Source: CAZZCP01 sp964653235 (GTDB lineage Bacteria; Bdellovibrionota; Bdellovibrionia; Bdellovibrionales; UBA840). Taken from it: a stretch of DNA of 8,964 bases. The stretch covers positions 1 through 8,964 of the forward strand of contig CAZZCP010000086.1 of NCBI GenBank assembly GCA_964653235.1, in the 5' to 3' direction. A model generated the notes under the pieces. It had not been told where the DNA came from. It saw nothing but the letters and a program-made list of their open reading frames with translations, and did not search any database. A program made the position numbers and the translations under genes. Numbering within the stretch: position 1 is the stretch's first letter; the number at the start of each line of letters is the position of its first letter. Shown here in pieces: positions 1-5,872 of this stretch.

Positions 1-58
1 AATTTTGAGTACTTACAAAAACAAGGGCATTATAAAAAGTGAAGTAAAAGGGAGCGGT

Positions 59-1447
59 TTAAAAAGATTTCGAGAGTGGAACTTTTTCAACCTCAGCAAT
101 CTCTTTTAAACTCTTTTCAAGCTTTTTATCCCCACCAAAAACCAAGATTTGCATCTTTTCGGGATGAATATATTTTCGCAGTGCCTCGTTCACATCTTCA
201 ACATCGACCCGGCGAACATAGTATTCATATCTCTCAAGGTAATCTTTCTCAACTCCATACAAATCCAAAAGCATTAAGTTAATGGCTAAGACTTCTGGAG
301 TTTCGATGACTTGAGGAAAACTTCCAAGCAGGTAGTTTTGAGCACTTTGGAGCTCTTCAGGGCTTATACCTGACTCTTTAAATCTTTTCACGATTTCAAT
401 ACTCTCACTCAAAGTCTCTTTTACTTTTTCAGTTCGAGTAAAGGTCGAAATAGTAAAGTCCCCTGGGGCCAGATTCGAACTCAGCTGCGAGTTAATTCCA
501 TAAGTTAATCCTAGATCATCTCGAATTCGGCTCATCAAACGACTGGTAAAGCCCACTCCCAGCGCAATATTTGCGAGCCGTAATGCCATGTAATCAGGGT
601 GTGATCTCTCTACCCCTATGTGACCCATTCGAATCTGAGCTTGATTGAGCCCCTTGCGATGCAAAAGACGTATTTTTTTAGCATCTGCCAATTTTGTACT
701 TGGATAATCCGCAGGTTCAAGCTTTCTCGACTCCCACTTTTCTAAGTCTTTGATGATCTTTTGCTTTAACTCAGGACTAAATTTTCCGACTACCGCTAGA
801 TAAGAGTTGTTGGGCCGAACCCATTTTAAGTATTGTCTGAAAATATCTTTTCTTTTGATATTTTTAAGCCCTTGGGTGGTACCAACACTCAATACGCCAT
901 ATGGGTGATCGTTAAATAAAAGCTTTTTGTAAGCAGCGCTGGCAAAACCTGAGGGATTATCACTAAATTTACTCAACTGCGATTTGTAGAGTGTTTTTAA
1001 CCGCTCGATCTCTTTACTTGCAAAAACCGGCTCAAAAAGAATTTCTTTAAAATCTTCAAATAATTCCTGCTCTTGAAAAGACAGTCCCGAAAGCTGTGCT
1101 GTTGAGTAATCTTCATTCACTCCAACGTCAAAACTCGCACCTTTTCTCTCAAGGTCTTTTGCCAGTTGAGTTGCGTTTCTCTTTTTTGTTCCCTTTTCTA
1201 GTAGAGACATTGTCAAATTTGTGAGTCCTTTTTTGTCAGTGGGATCAACATTCGATCCTGACTTAACAAAAAGGTTAAAGCTCAAATACGGAAGCTGTTC
1301 TTCTTTTAAAAAGTAAACTTTCAAACCATTTTCAAGTGTGGTCTCTTGGTATTTTTTAAGTTCAAAATTACTCAAACTGATTTTTTTTGACGAGCTAGAA
1401 CAACTCGCAACAAATAGGGCAAGTAAAATAAGCATTAGAGATTTCAT
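59..1447 (-). CDS. Zinc-site-less M16 peptidase subunit, predicted lipoprotein
   Basis: M16B-family protein of 462 residues that probably acts as the non-catalytic half of a heterodimer with the gene just upstream. Residues 1-16 are a lipoprotein signal with lipobox V-A-S-Cys16, followed by a Ser-rich linker. Residue +2 is Ser, which by the E. coli rule suggests outer-membrane sorting. An M16 N-terminal domain (about 35-235) and a second M16 domain (about 255-450) follow. Where active enzymes have HxxEH, this protein has N77-L-T-M-S81, so both His and the Glu are gone. It keeps the substrate-binding Arg/Tyr pair, R309 and Y316, with the seven-residue spacing known from IDE and related enzymes. 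Its ATG overlaps the upstream stop (ATGA) and has an AAGAGG Shine-Dalgarno, so translation is coupled. The pairing resembles known bacterial M16 active/inactive pairs. The substrate is unknown. Confidence 0.88.
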   Translation of the reverse strand: MKSLMLILLALFVASCSSSSKKISLSNFELKKYQETTLENGLKVYFLKEEQLPYLSFNLFVKSGSNVDPTDKKGLTNLTMSLLEKGTKKRNATQLAKDLERKGASFDVGVNEDYSTAQLSGLSFQEQELFEDFKEILFEPVFASKEIERLKTLYKSQLSKFSDNPSGFASAAYKKLLFNDHPYGVLSVGTTQGLKNIKRKDIFRQYLKWVRPNNSYLAVVGKFSPELKQKIIKDLEKWESRKLEPADYPSTKLADAKKIRLLHRKGLNQAQIRMGHIGVERSHPDYMALRLANIALGVGFTSRLMSRIRDDLGLTYGINSQLSSNLAPGDFTISTFTRTEKVKETLSESIEIVKRFKESGISPEELQSAQNYLLGSFPQVIETPEVLAINLMLLDLYGVEKDYLERYEYYVRRVDVEDVNEALRKYIHPEKMQILVFGGDKKLEKSLKEIAEVEKVPLSKSF

Positions 1448-2778
1448 TGGGACCTCTTAGGTAAAATTTCAACAACATTTCTTTGTTCAGGTTTAAGGTA
1501 GTTTTGAGCAACTTTTTGCAAACTCTCAGGTTCCCAAACATAGAGTTTGGAGAGTTCTTTAAAAAGATTTTGATAGTTGCCCGTTACGGTTTCATAAAGT
1601 GCAATGTTTCTTGCTTTTCCGCTGATGGTTTTCATGCCATCAACAAAATCGCGAGCTGCGAGATTTTGCGCCTTTAAAATCTCAGCCTCGCTGACTTTGG
1701 TTTTTCTGAGCTTCCAAAGCTCAGCAAAAACAGAAGCTTTTACTTTCTCAACGTCCACCCCAGGTTTGCATTCTACAATGACACTAAACATACCCTTGTC
1801 AATTTTTGATAAATTATAAGCAGATACACTAGTGGCAACTTGTTCTCGATACACCAAGCGTTGGTGCAGCCGAGATGAACTACCATCACCCAATATGCTG
1901 GCAAGTAGACTTAGAGCATAGTCTTCTTTTTGCATTCCTGTGGTAGTAACAAAACTCATTGTAACTATTGGTCCCTTAATATTCTTATAGATCTTTGCAT
2001 TTCTCTGACCAGTTTGCTCTGGCTCTTGCGGAATCTCTTGAAGTTTTATTTCTTTTCTAGAAATAGATGAATAGTATTTTTTGACCAGGGCTTTTGTTTC
2101 ACCGATATCTATATCACCAGCTATAACTAAAATGGCATTGTTGGGTTGATACCATTTCTCATAGAAGTTCTTTAATTTTTCAACCGTGTAGTTTTCAATG
2201 TCTTCTCTCCAACCAATGATGGGCCAGCGATAAGGGTGAACTTTATAGGCTGTAGAGTACATTGCTAAAAAGGCCTGACCCATAGGCGAATTTTCTGTAC
2301 GTACACGTCTTTCTTCTAAGACCACTTGCCTTTCTGATTCAAGGTTCTTCTCGTCAATAATCAAATTTCGCATTCGATCTGACTCAATATCCATGATGGT
2401 TTCAAGTTTGCTTGAGGGAAGATTTTCATAATAGCCCGTGTAATCAAAGTAAGTAAAAGCATTGTAGTTCATACCACTACTTTGAATGGTTCGATGAAAG
2501 TCTTTACTAGGATACTTCTTTGTTCCTTTAAACATCATATGCTCAAACATATGAGCCAAACCGGTTATCCCTTCTTCTTCGTTTCTCGAGCCCACTCGAA
2601 ACCAAGTTTGATAACTTACCAATGGAACTGAGCTGTCTTTGTGCAAAAGAACTGTCATTCCATTTGAAAGAACGTACTTTTCAACGGGAAAACTCAGAGA
2701 GTGAATTAAGTTTTTTCCTGGCTCTAAAGCCATGGAGTGAATTGAAATACAAAGAATTATTATGTTAAGCAGTCGCAT
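1444..2778 (-). CDS. M16 zinc metallopeptidase, catalytic subunit
   Basis: Secreted M16B zinc protease of 444 residues. The first ~17 residues form a signal peptide (hydrophobic core, possible cleavage after S-M-A17). The zinc site is intact: H76-M-F-E79-H80, with the third ligand most likely E156 in the V-V-L-E-E stretch, 76 residues after the second His as in mitochondrial processing peptidase beta. In the second domain the substrate-binding Arg/Tyr pair is incomplete: R311 is present, but the residue seven further on is V318, not Tyr. The neighbouring subunit supplies that pair, so the two proteins probably form one composite active site in the periplasm. The start is supported by a strong AAGGAGGT four bases before the ATG and by the signal peptide directly after it. 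It overlaps the next gene by 4 bp. It follows the fliL-like gene on the same strand after 120 bp, so readthrough from there is possible. Target peptides are unknown. Confidence 0.92.
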   Translation of the reverse strand: MRLLNIIILCISIHSMALEPGKNLIHSLSFPVEKYVLSNGMTVLLHKDSSVPLVSYQTWFRVGSRNEEEGITGLAHMFEHMMFKGTKKYPSKDFHRTIQSSGMNYNAFTYFDYTGYYENLPSSKLETIMDIESDRMRNLIIDEKNLESERQVVLEERRVRTENSPMGQAFLAMYSTAYKVHPYRWPIIGWREDIENYTVEKLKNFYEKWYQPNNAILVIAGDIDIGETKALVKKYYSSISRKEIKLQEIPQEPEQTGQRNAKIYKNIKGPIVTMSFVTTTGMQKEDYALSLLASILGDGSSSRLHQRLVYREQVATSVSAYNLSKIDKGMFSVIVECKPGVDVEKVKASVFAELWKLRKTKVSEAEILKAQNLAARDFVDGMKTISGKARNIALYETVTGNYQNLFKELSKLYVWEPESLQKVAQNYLKPEQRNVVEILPKRSQ

Positions 2779-2847
2779 TCGACCTCCTTAACACAGTATG
2801 AGGAGAAAGTTTGGCGCGGGCAAGCCACATTCGGAATGACCTATTTT

Positions 2848-2879
2848 AGTCTAAATAAGCATTTTCAGGAATATAGACT
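2848..2879. repeat. Imperfect inverted repeat between fliL-like and M16 genes
   Basis: The arms AGTCTAAAT (2848-2856) and ATATAGACT (2871-2879) are inverted copies with one mismatch, separated by 14 bases. On the minus strand this could form a 6-bp stem, a T-T mismatch and 2 more pairs. No T-run follows, so it does not look like an intrinsic terminator. It could be a weak RNA hairpin or a protein-binding site. Confidence 0.35.
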
Positions 2880-2898
2880 TCTGGTTAAGCAAAGATGC

Positions 2899-3408
2899 TC
2901 ATTGCACTAAAAAGTTCGAAAAGTAGATTTCTTTTACCACTCCCTCTTGAAGGTGGCTATTGATCGCACGGGTAATTTGTTCTTTTAAAAACAGCTTACC
3001 TTGAATGGTTTCAAGATCCTGATATTCTTTCTTATTGACGATATTCACGACTTCGTTTCTTGCTTCATCCTCATTACTAATGACCTCTTCGTAGCCATCT
3101 TCAGAAAGCATTTCGAGGCTCAAATCAAGTTGCAGTGTCATTGAAGGCTTGCCACTCAAATTCACCACAAATGTATCCATGGTATAAAGAATCGGATAAG
3201 ACCCCATGAAAGTTCTTAATTCTTCGTATTTGAGTCTTTCGATTTCTTCTTTAATTTTGTTTGGCTGGTAGCCGACCGTGTAAGAAAAAACCACATAAAG
3301 TCCACCAAAGAGCACTAAAAAATGCCCCATAATGAGAGATCTTGAAATGATCTTCTTCCAATCTTTTGGTTTTTTGGGTTTTACTTCTTCTTGATCTTCT
3401 TCGGCCAT
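2899..3408 (-). CDS. fliL: FliL-like flagellar basal body-associated protein
   Basis: FliL family, 169 residues, close to the family's usual length. Residues 1-25 are a charged cytoplasmic tail (acidic, then Lys/Pro-rich), 26-44 form one membrane span, 50-68 a charged linker helix, and 74-169 the periplasmic FliL domain. Family features are the Y-x-M-D-x-F-V-V-N-L stretch (75-84), the R-N-E-V-V-N-I-V segment (117-124), and the ending V-Y/I-F-x-x-F-x-V-Q, here I161-Y-F-S-N-F-L-V-Q169. FliL proteins ring the MotAB stator and support torque generation. No other flagellar gene is in the window, so this is a stand-alone copy, possibly a paralogue. A near-consensus sigma-28 promoter lies immediately upstream (3415-3441) and would start transcription at about the A of the ATG. 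A Shine-Dalgarno-like AAAGAGAT is also present but would lie outside that transcript. The next in-frame Met is residue 27, too late for a FliL. Confidence 0.85.
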   Translation of the reverse strand: MAEEDQEEVKPKKPKDWKKIISRSLIMGHFLVLFGGLYVVFSYTVGYQPNKIKEEIERLKYEELRTFMGSYPILYTMDTFVVNLSGKPSMTLQLDLSLEMLSEDGYEEVISNEDEARNEVVNIVNKKEYQDLETIQGKLFLKEQITRAINSHLQEGVVKEIYFSNFLVQ

Positions 3409-3414
3409 ATCTCT

Positions 3415-3441
3415 TTATCGGCCACAAGAGTCTAGACTTGA
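3415..3441 (-). promoter_or_regulatory. Candidate sigma-28 (FliA) promoter of the fliL-like gene
   Basis: Read on the minus strand: TCAAGTCT (3441-3434), an 11-base spacer, then GCCGATAA (3422-3415). The known enterobacterial sigma-28 consensus is TAAAGTTT-N11-GCCGATAA, so the -10 matches 8/8 and the -35 6/8 with exact spacing. The predicted transcription start, seven bases on, falls at about 3408, the first base of the ATG, which implies a leaderless mRNA. That it drives the fliL-like gene is inferred from position. Confidence 0.6.
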
Positions 3442-3453
3442 AAAAAGAGACTC
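3428..3453. repeat. Palindrome and nested inverted repeat overlapping the sigma-28-type promoter
   Basis: AGTCTAGACT (3429-3438) is a perfect 10-bp palindrome covering the junction of the -35 box and spacer of the promoter above. In addition GAGTCT (3428-3433) is repeated inverted as AGACTC (3448-3453). This could be an operator for a dimeric regulator, or chance. No regulator can be named. Confidence 0.35.
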
Positions 3454-3493
3454 AGAATGGAACAAAATTAGACCATAGTTGTGTCCTGAAAAC

Positions 3494-3524
3494 TTGTCTT
3501 CGTGATAGAAATTGCCGATATAAT
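3494..3524 (+). promoter_or_regulatory. Possible distal promoter of the YkuD-NTF2 gene
   Basis: A perfect TATAAT -10 (3519-3524) is preceded by TTGTCT (3494-3499, 4/6 to TTGACA) at a long 19-base spacing. The predicted start near 3531 would give a leader of about 65 bases. The -10 overlaps GCCGATAT (3514-3521), which resembles a sigma-28 -10, but no sigma-28 -35 is present. Confidence 0.3.
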
Positions 3525-3546
3525 TAAAGCAAGCGACGTGTCATAA

Positions 3547-3575
3547 TTGACAATGATTTACGAATCCGATTGAAT
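3547..3575 (+). promoter_or_regulatory. Candidate proximal promoter of the YkuD-NTF2 gene
   Basis: A perfect TTGACA -35 (3547-3552), a 17-base spacer and TTGAAT (3570-3575, 4/6 to TATAAT). Transcription would start near 3582, just at the AAAGGG Shine-Dalgarno (3582-3587) of the gene that starts at 3596, giving a very short leader. Confidence 0.4.
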
Positions 3576-3595
3576 GGACACAAAGGGATAAATAT

Positions 3596-4579
3596 ATGCA
3601 AAAACTCATCTTCTTTGTAATTTTCGGAAGCTATTTTTCTCTTTTTGCCGAGAATGGTAAAATTCCCGAAGGCCTATGGAGTTTAGGCAAAGAAGGTTAT
3701 TACAATCCCTACGCGATAGTTGTTGATAAAAAAGAGAGAAGACTAAGTGTTTGGAAAAGCTCTGAGAATAGCATTGTTGAAAAAGTTGCAGAATATCGCA
3801 GTGACCAAGGCGAGAACAACGGCGACAAAAAGAATATGGGCGACAAAAAAACCCCAGAAGGTGTCTATTTTTTTCAAGAAATGTTACAAGGAAAGAGTCT
3901 TCCATTTGAAAAATATGGGGTTCGCGCATTTACCATGGACTATCCCAATCTCTATGACAGAAGAGAAGGCAAAACCGGTTATGGTATCTGGCTTCATGCA
4001 ATTCCTGATTCTGAGTCTTTAAAACGGGGTTCAAGAGGTTGCGTGGTAGTTCGAAACTCAGCAATCATGGAAATTAGTGACTATATCAAATTAGGAACTA
4101 CTCCTATATTGGTGATGAATGAAGTCAATTACATTCATTCTGAAACTCACAAGCAAGAAAAAGCCAAAATTGTGAATATGCTAAGAAGCTGGCAGCAAAG
4201 TTGGGTCAATAAAGACATTGATTCTTATATGAATTTTTACTCTGATCATTTTCGATCTCGTAAGATGAACAAAGAACAGTGGCGCACCTACAAATCAGCT
4301 CTAAATGAAAAATACGAGACTATATTTGTTGAGTTTTCTGACCCCGTTATCTATGAGGCCAATTCTCAATTTTTTGTTCGCATGCTGCAACACTATCGCT
4401 CAGATACTCTCGAGGATTTTGGAGAAAAAACATTGTATTTTGAGCGCACTCCAAATGGTATTAAGATTATTGCCGAAGATTGGGTAGACACCCAACAAGA
4501 CGCTGTATTGGCAGAAATCAATCGCAGCAAAAACCTTCGAGCCTCTACAGAAAAGCTTTCTGCTAGTAACTCAAATTAA
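3596..4579 (+). CDS. Secreted YkuD-NTF2 L,D-carboxypeptidase/transpeptidase (Csd6/Bd1075 type)
   Basis: Periplasmic peptidoglycan enzyme of 327 residues. Residues 1-18 are a signal peptide with likely cleavage after L-F-A18. A YkuD domain (about 38-176) holds the catalytic signature: H134, then S146-R147-G148-C149, with Cys149 as nucleophile. Residues about 187-297 look like an NTF2/SnoaL-type domain, with the W-x-x-S-W-V-N-K-D-I-D-S-Y helix and the strand ending I-A-E-D-W. A polar tail follows. This two-domain order matches Helicobacter Csd6 and Campylobacter Pgp2, which are L,D-carboxypeptidases controlling helical shape. It also matches Bdellovibrio Bd1075, reported to trim tetrapeptides and generate cell curvature, with its NTF2 domain involved in localisation. 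Carboxypeptidase rather than transpeptidase activity is inferred from architecture only; the motif fits both. The ATG has AAAGGG eight bases upstream. The 3' end overlaps azlD tail-to-tail by 4 bp. The gene is divergent from the fliL-like gene. Confidence 0.88.
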   Translation: MQKLIFFVIFGSYFSLFAENGKIPEGLWSLGKEGYYNPYAIVVDKKERRLSVWKSSENSIVEKVAEYRSDQGENNGDKKNMGDKKTPEGVYFFQEMLQGKSLPFEKYGVRAFTMDYPNLYDRREGKTGYGIWLHAIPDSESLKRGSRGCVVVRNSAIMEISDYIKLGTTPILVMNEVNYIHSETHKQEKAKIVNMLRSWQQSWVNKDIDSYMNFYSDHFRSRKMNKEQWRTYKSALNEKYETIFVEFSDPVIYEANSQFFVRMLQHYRSDTLEDFGEKTLYFERTPNGIKIIAEDWVDTQQDAVLAEINRSKNLRASTEKLSASNSN

Positions 4580-4890
4580 AGTAAGTTAATCAGATAAAGC
4601 ATCAACAAACCAAAGTTTACAGTTACAAAAATATTTTTTACGTAAAAAGAGAGTAAGCTTGCAAGGGCCAATATGAACATTTGTTCATAGCCCATCAGAA
4701 AATCGACTCGGCCTTGATGAAAAAAAGCCATAGGAGCTATGAGTGCAGACAATACGGCAACTGGTATAAAACTGAGTATCTGCTTTCTTCGATCAGACAT
4801 TTTTACTTTTGAAGAAAACAATAAAAAGCTGATTCGAATACAATAGGTTCCCAAACCAATACCAAAAACCATCCAATAGAATGAATTCAA
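4576..4890 (-). CDS. azlD: AzlD-type branched-chain amino-acid export subunit (TTG start)
   Basis: Small integral membrane protein of 104 residues, normal for AzlD. It has hydrophobic segments at about 5-25, 38-57, 66-84 and 86-104, with the AzlD-like G-x-x-T-Y-x-I-R-I start (12-20) and an R-K-x-x-x-F-I-P-V-A-V-L-S-A-L stretch (35-50). With AzlC it forms a two-component exporter for branched-chain amino acids (AzlCD/BrnFE type). No ATG gives a sensible start. A TTG at 4890-4888 has AAGGAG five bases upstream and overlaps the azlC stop as TTGA. The nearest in-frame ATG is five codons further in and badly spaced. The open frame extends upstream to 5004, but that part lies inside azlC and is not AzlD-like. 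The gene ends 4 bp inside the convergent YkuD-NTF2 gene, leaving no room for a terminator. Confidence 0.83.
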   Translation of the reverse strand: MNSFYWMVFGIGLGTYCIRISFLLFSSKVKMSDRRKQILSFIPVAVLSALIAPMAFFHQGRVDFLMGYEQMFILALASLLSFYVKNIFVTVNFGLLMLYLINLL

Positions 4891-5561
4891 TTCGGCTCCT
4901 TTTTTCGAATCAAAAAAGAACCAAAAAAGATACCAGAAAAAGCAGTTACCAAAAGACCTAGGTTGTAAGGGAGCGAGTACAATACTAAAGATAGAGTGGT
5001 ACAAAGAATAGCAACATAGATGTAGTTTTTATCTTTAATTGTGGGAATCACTAACGACACAAAACAAAGCGGAATCGCAAAATCTAAATTTAACGAAGTC
5101 GGTGCAAGATTACCAAAAACATAACCACAGTAAGTGGAAATTTGCCAAAAAAGAATCATACAGACTGCTGAACCAAAATAGAACTGAGTTCTGTCTTTAT
5201 CTGTTTTGAAGTTCGACTCTTTAGAAAAATATACAGCATAAGTATGATCGGATATACAGTAGGCCAAAAGCAATTTCTTGGCAAAGCCGGAGTTTTTAAA
5301 AACCGAAGAAAAAGCAGCACTATACAAAATGAAACGAAAGTTCACGACCCAACAGGTAAGCAAAATGATTAAAATCTGCGATTCTTTTAACATTAAATCC
5401 ACTGCGATCAGTTGCGAGGTGCCTGCAAATACCCATACATTCATAAACATAGTTTGCAAGAGATCTAAACCTGCATTGGAGGCGGCGGTACCCATTACCA
5501 AACCAAAAGGTATTACACCTGTAGTAACGGGCAACATAGATATAAAGCCTTTTTTGAACAT
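4887..5561 (-). CDS. azlC: AzlC-type branched-chain amino-acid exporter subunit
   Basis: Multi-pass inner-membrane protein of 224 residues, typical of AzlC/YgaZ/BrnF. Recognisable family stretches are G15-V-I-P-F-G20 near the N-terminus, F45-A-G-T-S-Q50 in the second hydrophobic region, N74-F-R-F-I-L-Y80, and S104-D-H-T-Y-A109. Together with AzlD it should export branched-chain amino acids or their analogues. In a predator that degrades prey protein, dumping surplus amino acids is a plausible role, but this is inference. The ATG at 5561 lacks a clear Shine-Dalgarno. An internal Met (residue 9) with AAGG ten bases upstream is an alternative, but homologues usually have about ten residues before the L-P motif, which favours the first Met. 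The 3' end is translationally coupled to azlD through TTGA. Confidence 0.9.
   Translation of the reverse strand: MFKKGFISMLPVTTGVIPFGLVMGTAASNAGLDLLQTMFMNVWVFAGTSQLIAVDLMLKESQILIILLTCWVVNFRFILYSAAFSSVFKNSGFAKKLLLAYCISDHTYAVYFSKESNFKTDKDRTQFYFGSAVCMILFWQISTYCGYVFGNLAPTSLNLDFAIPLCFVSLVIPTIKDKNYIYVAILCTTLSLVLYSLPYNLGLLVTAFSGIFFGSFLIRKKEPN
4896..4901 (-). promoter_or_regulatory. Ribosome binding site that fixes the azlD TTG start
   Basis: AAGGAG on the minus strand lies five bases before the TTG at 4890 and sits within the last codons of azlC. It is the only good Shine-Dalgarno near the start of the AzlD-like sequence. Confidence 0.7.
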
Positions 5562-5692
5562 CTGAAGTTCATAGATTCAGTCATTTAAAAAGGCAGTGTA
5601 ATGAAATATTTTACAAAAAATAAACTCAAGAGTACTGAGGGCTTTCGCTTGCAGCAATGGCCAGTCTCTATCTCTAAATTTGAAAGAGATTT

Positions 5693-5863
5693 CTATTCTT
5701 CAATGCGAATGTATTTGGCATCGTCCTGTAGATCTTCCAGCTTTTCACGCTCAGCCTTAATTTCATCTACAGTAATTCTTTTGGTCTTTAGATTCCAGTC
5801 CAACATTCTTTTATCAAATTTAAGTTTTTCTAAATGTAGATTGTGTTTATCAATATTACTCAT
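5693..5863 (-). CDS. Small charged two-helix protein of unknown function
   Basis: A 56-residue product that I do not recognise as a named family. It starts nine bases after the rhomboid stop codon, and its Shine-Dalgarno (AGGG, 5874-5871, seven bases before the ATG) overlaps that stop, so coupled translation is likely. The protein is highly charged, basic in the first half and acidic in the second, with no membrane segment or Cys. Hydrophobic residues follow 3-4 spacing in two blocks: L11, L14, L21, L25, and I35, L42, L45, A49, I52. Between them T31-V-D-E34 looks like a helix-capping box. This suggests a soluble helical hairpin or short coiled coil. A plus-strand ORF covers the same DNA, but its composition is Ser/Leu/Phe-rich, as expected for the antisense of a Lys/Glu-rich gene. 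Function is unknown; its place at the end of the sppA-rhomboid operon is the only clue. Confidence 0.68.
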   Translation of the reverse strand: MSNIDKHNLHLEKLKFDKRMLDWNLKTKRITVDEIKAEREKLEDLQDDAKYIRIEE

Positions 5864-5872
5864 TTTTTATCC

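Noticed and set aside
29..34. Perfect TATAAT on the minus strand downstream of the lipoprotein M16 gene
   Set aside because: No -35 at any usual spacing, and no gene start is visible in the 58 bases to the window edge.
59..1447. Loss of HxxEH in the downstream M16 gene read as pseudogene decay
   Set aside because: The frame is intact over 462 codons, the Arg/Tyr pair and signal sequence are kept, and inactive M16 partners are a known arrangement.
2795..2823. Promoter-like TTGCCC-N17-CATACT upstream of the catalytic M16 gene
   Set aside because: Both boxes match only 4/6, and the predicted start would fall within the Shine-Dalgarno. The gene may be read from the fliL-like promoter instead.
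4891..5004. N-terminal extension of the azlD open frame
   Set aside because: It overlaps azlC, encodes no AzlD-like sequence, and lacks a Shine-Dalgarno. The TTG at 4890 explains the gene.
5669..5690. Inverted repeat ATCTCT/AGAGAT just after the small gene, and a 4-bp stem before a T-rich run near 5613-5632
   Set aside because: Stems are short and AT-rich. The first lacks a T-tract and the second is too weak to call a terminator. I see no other structure in the 131-bp gap to azlC.
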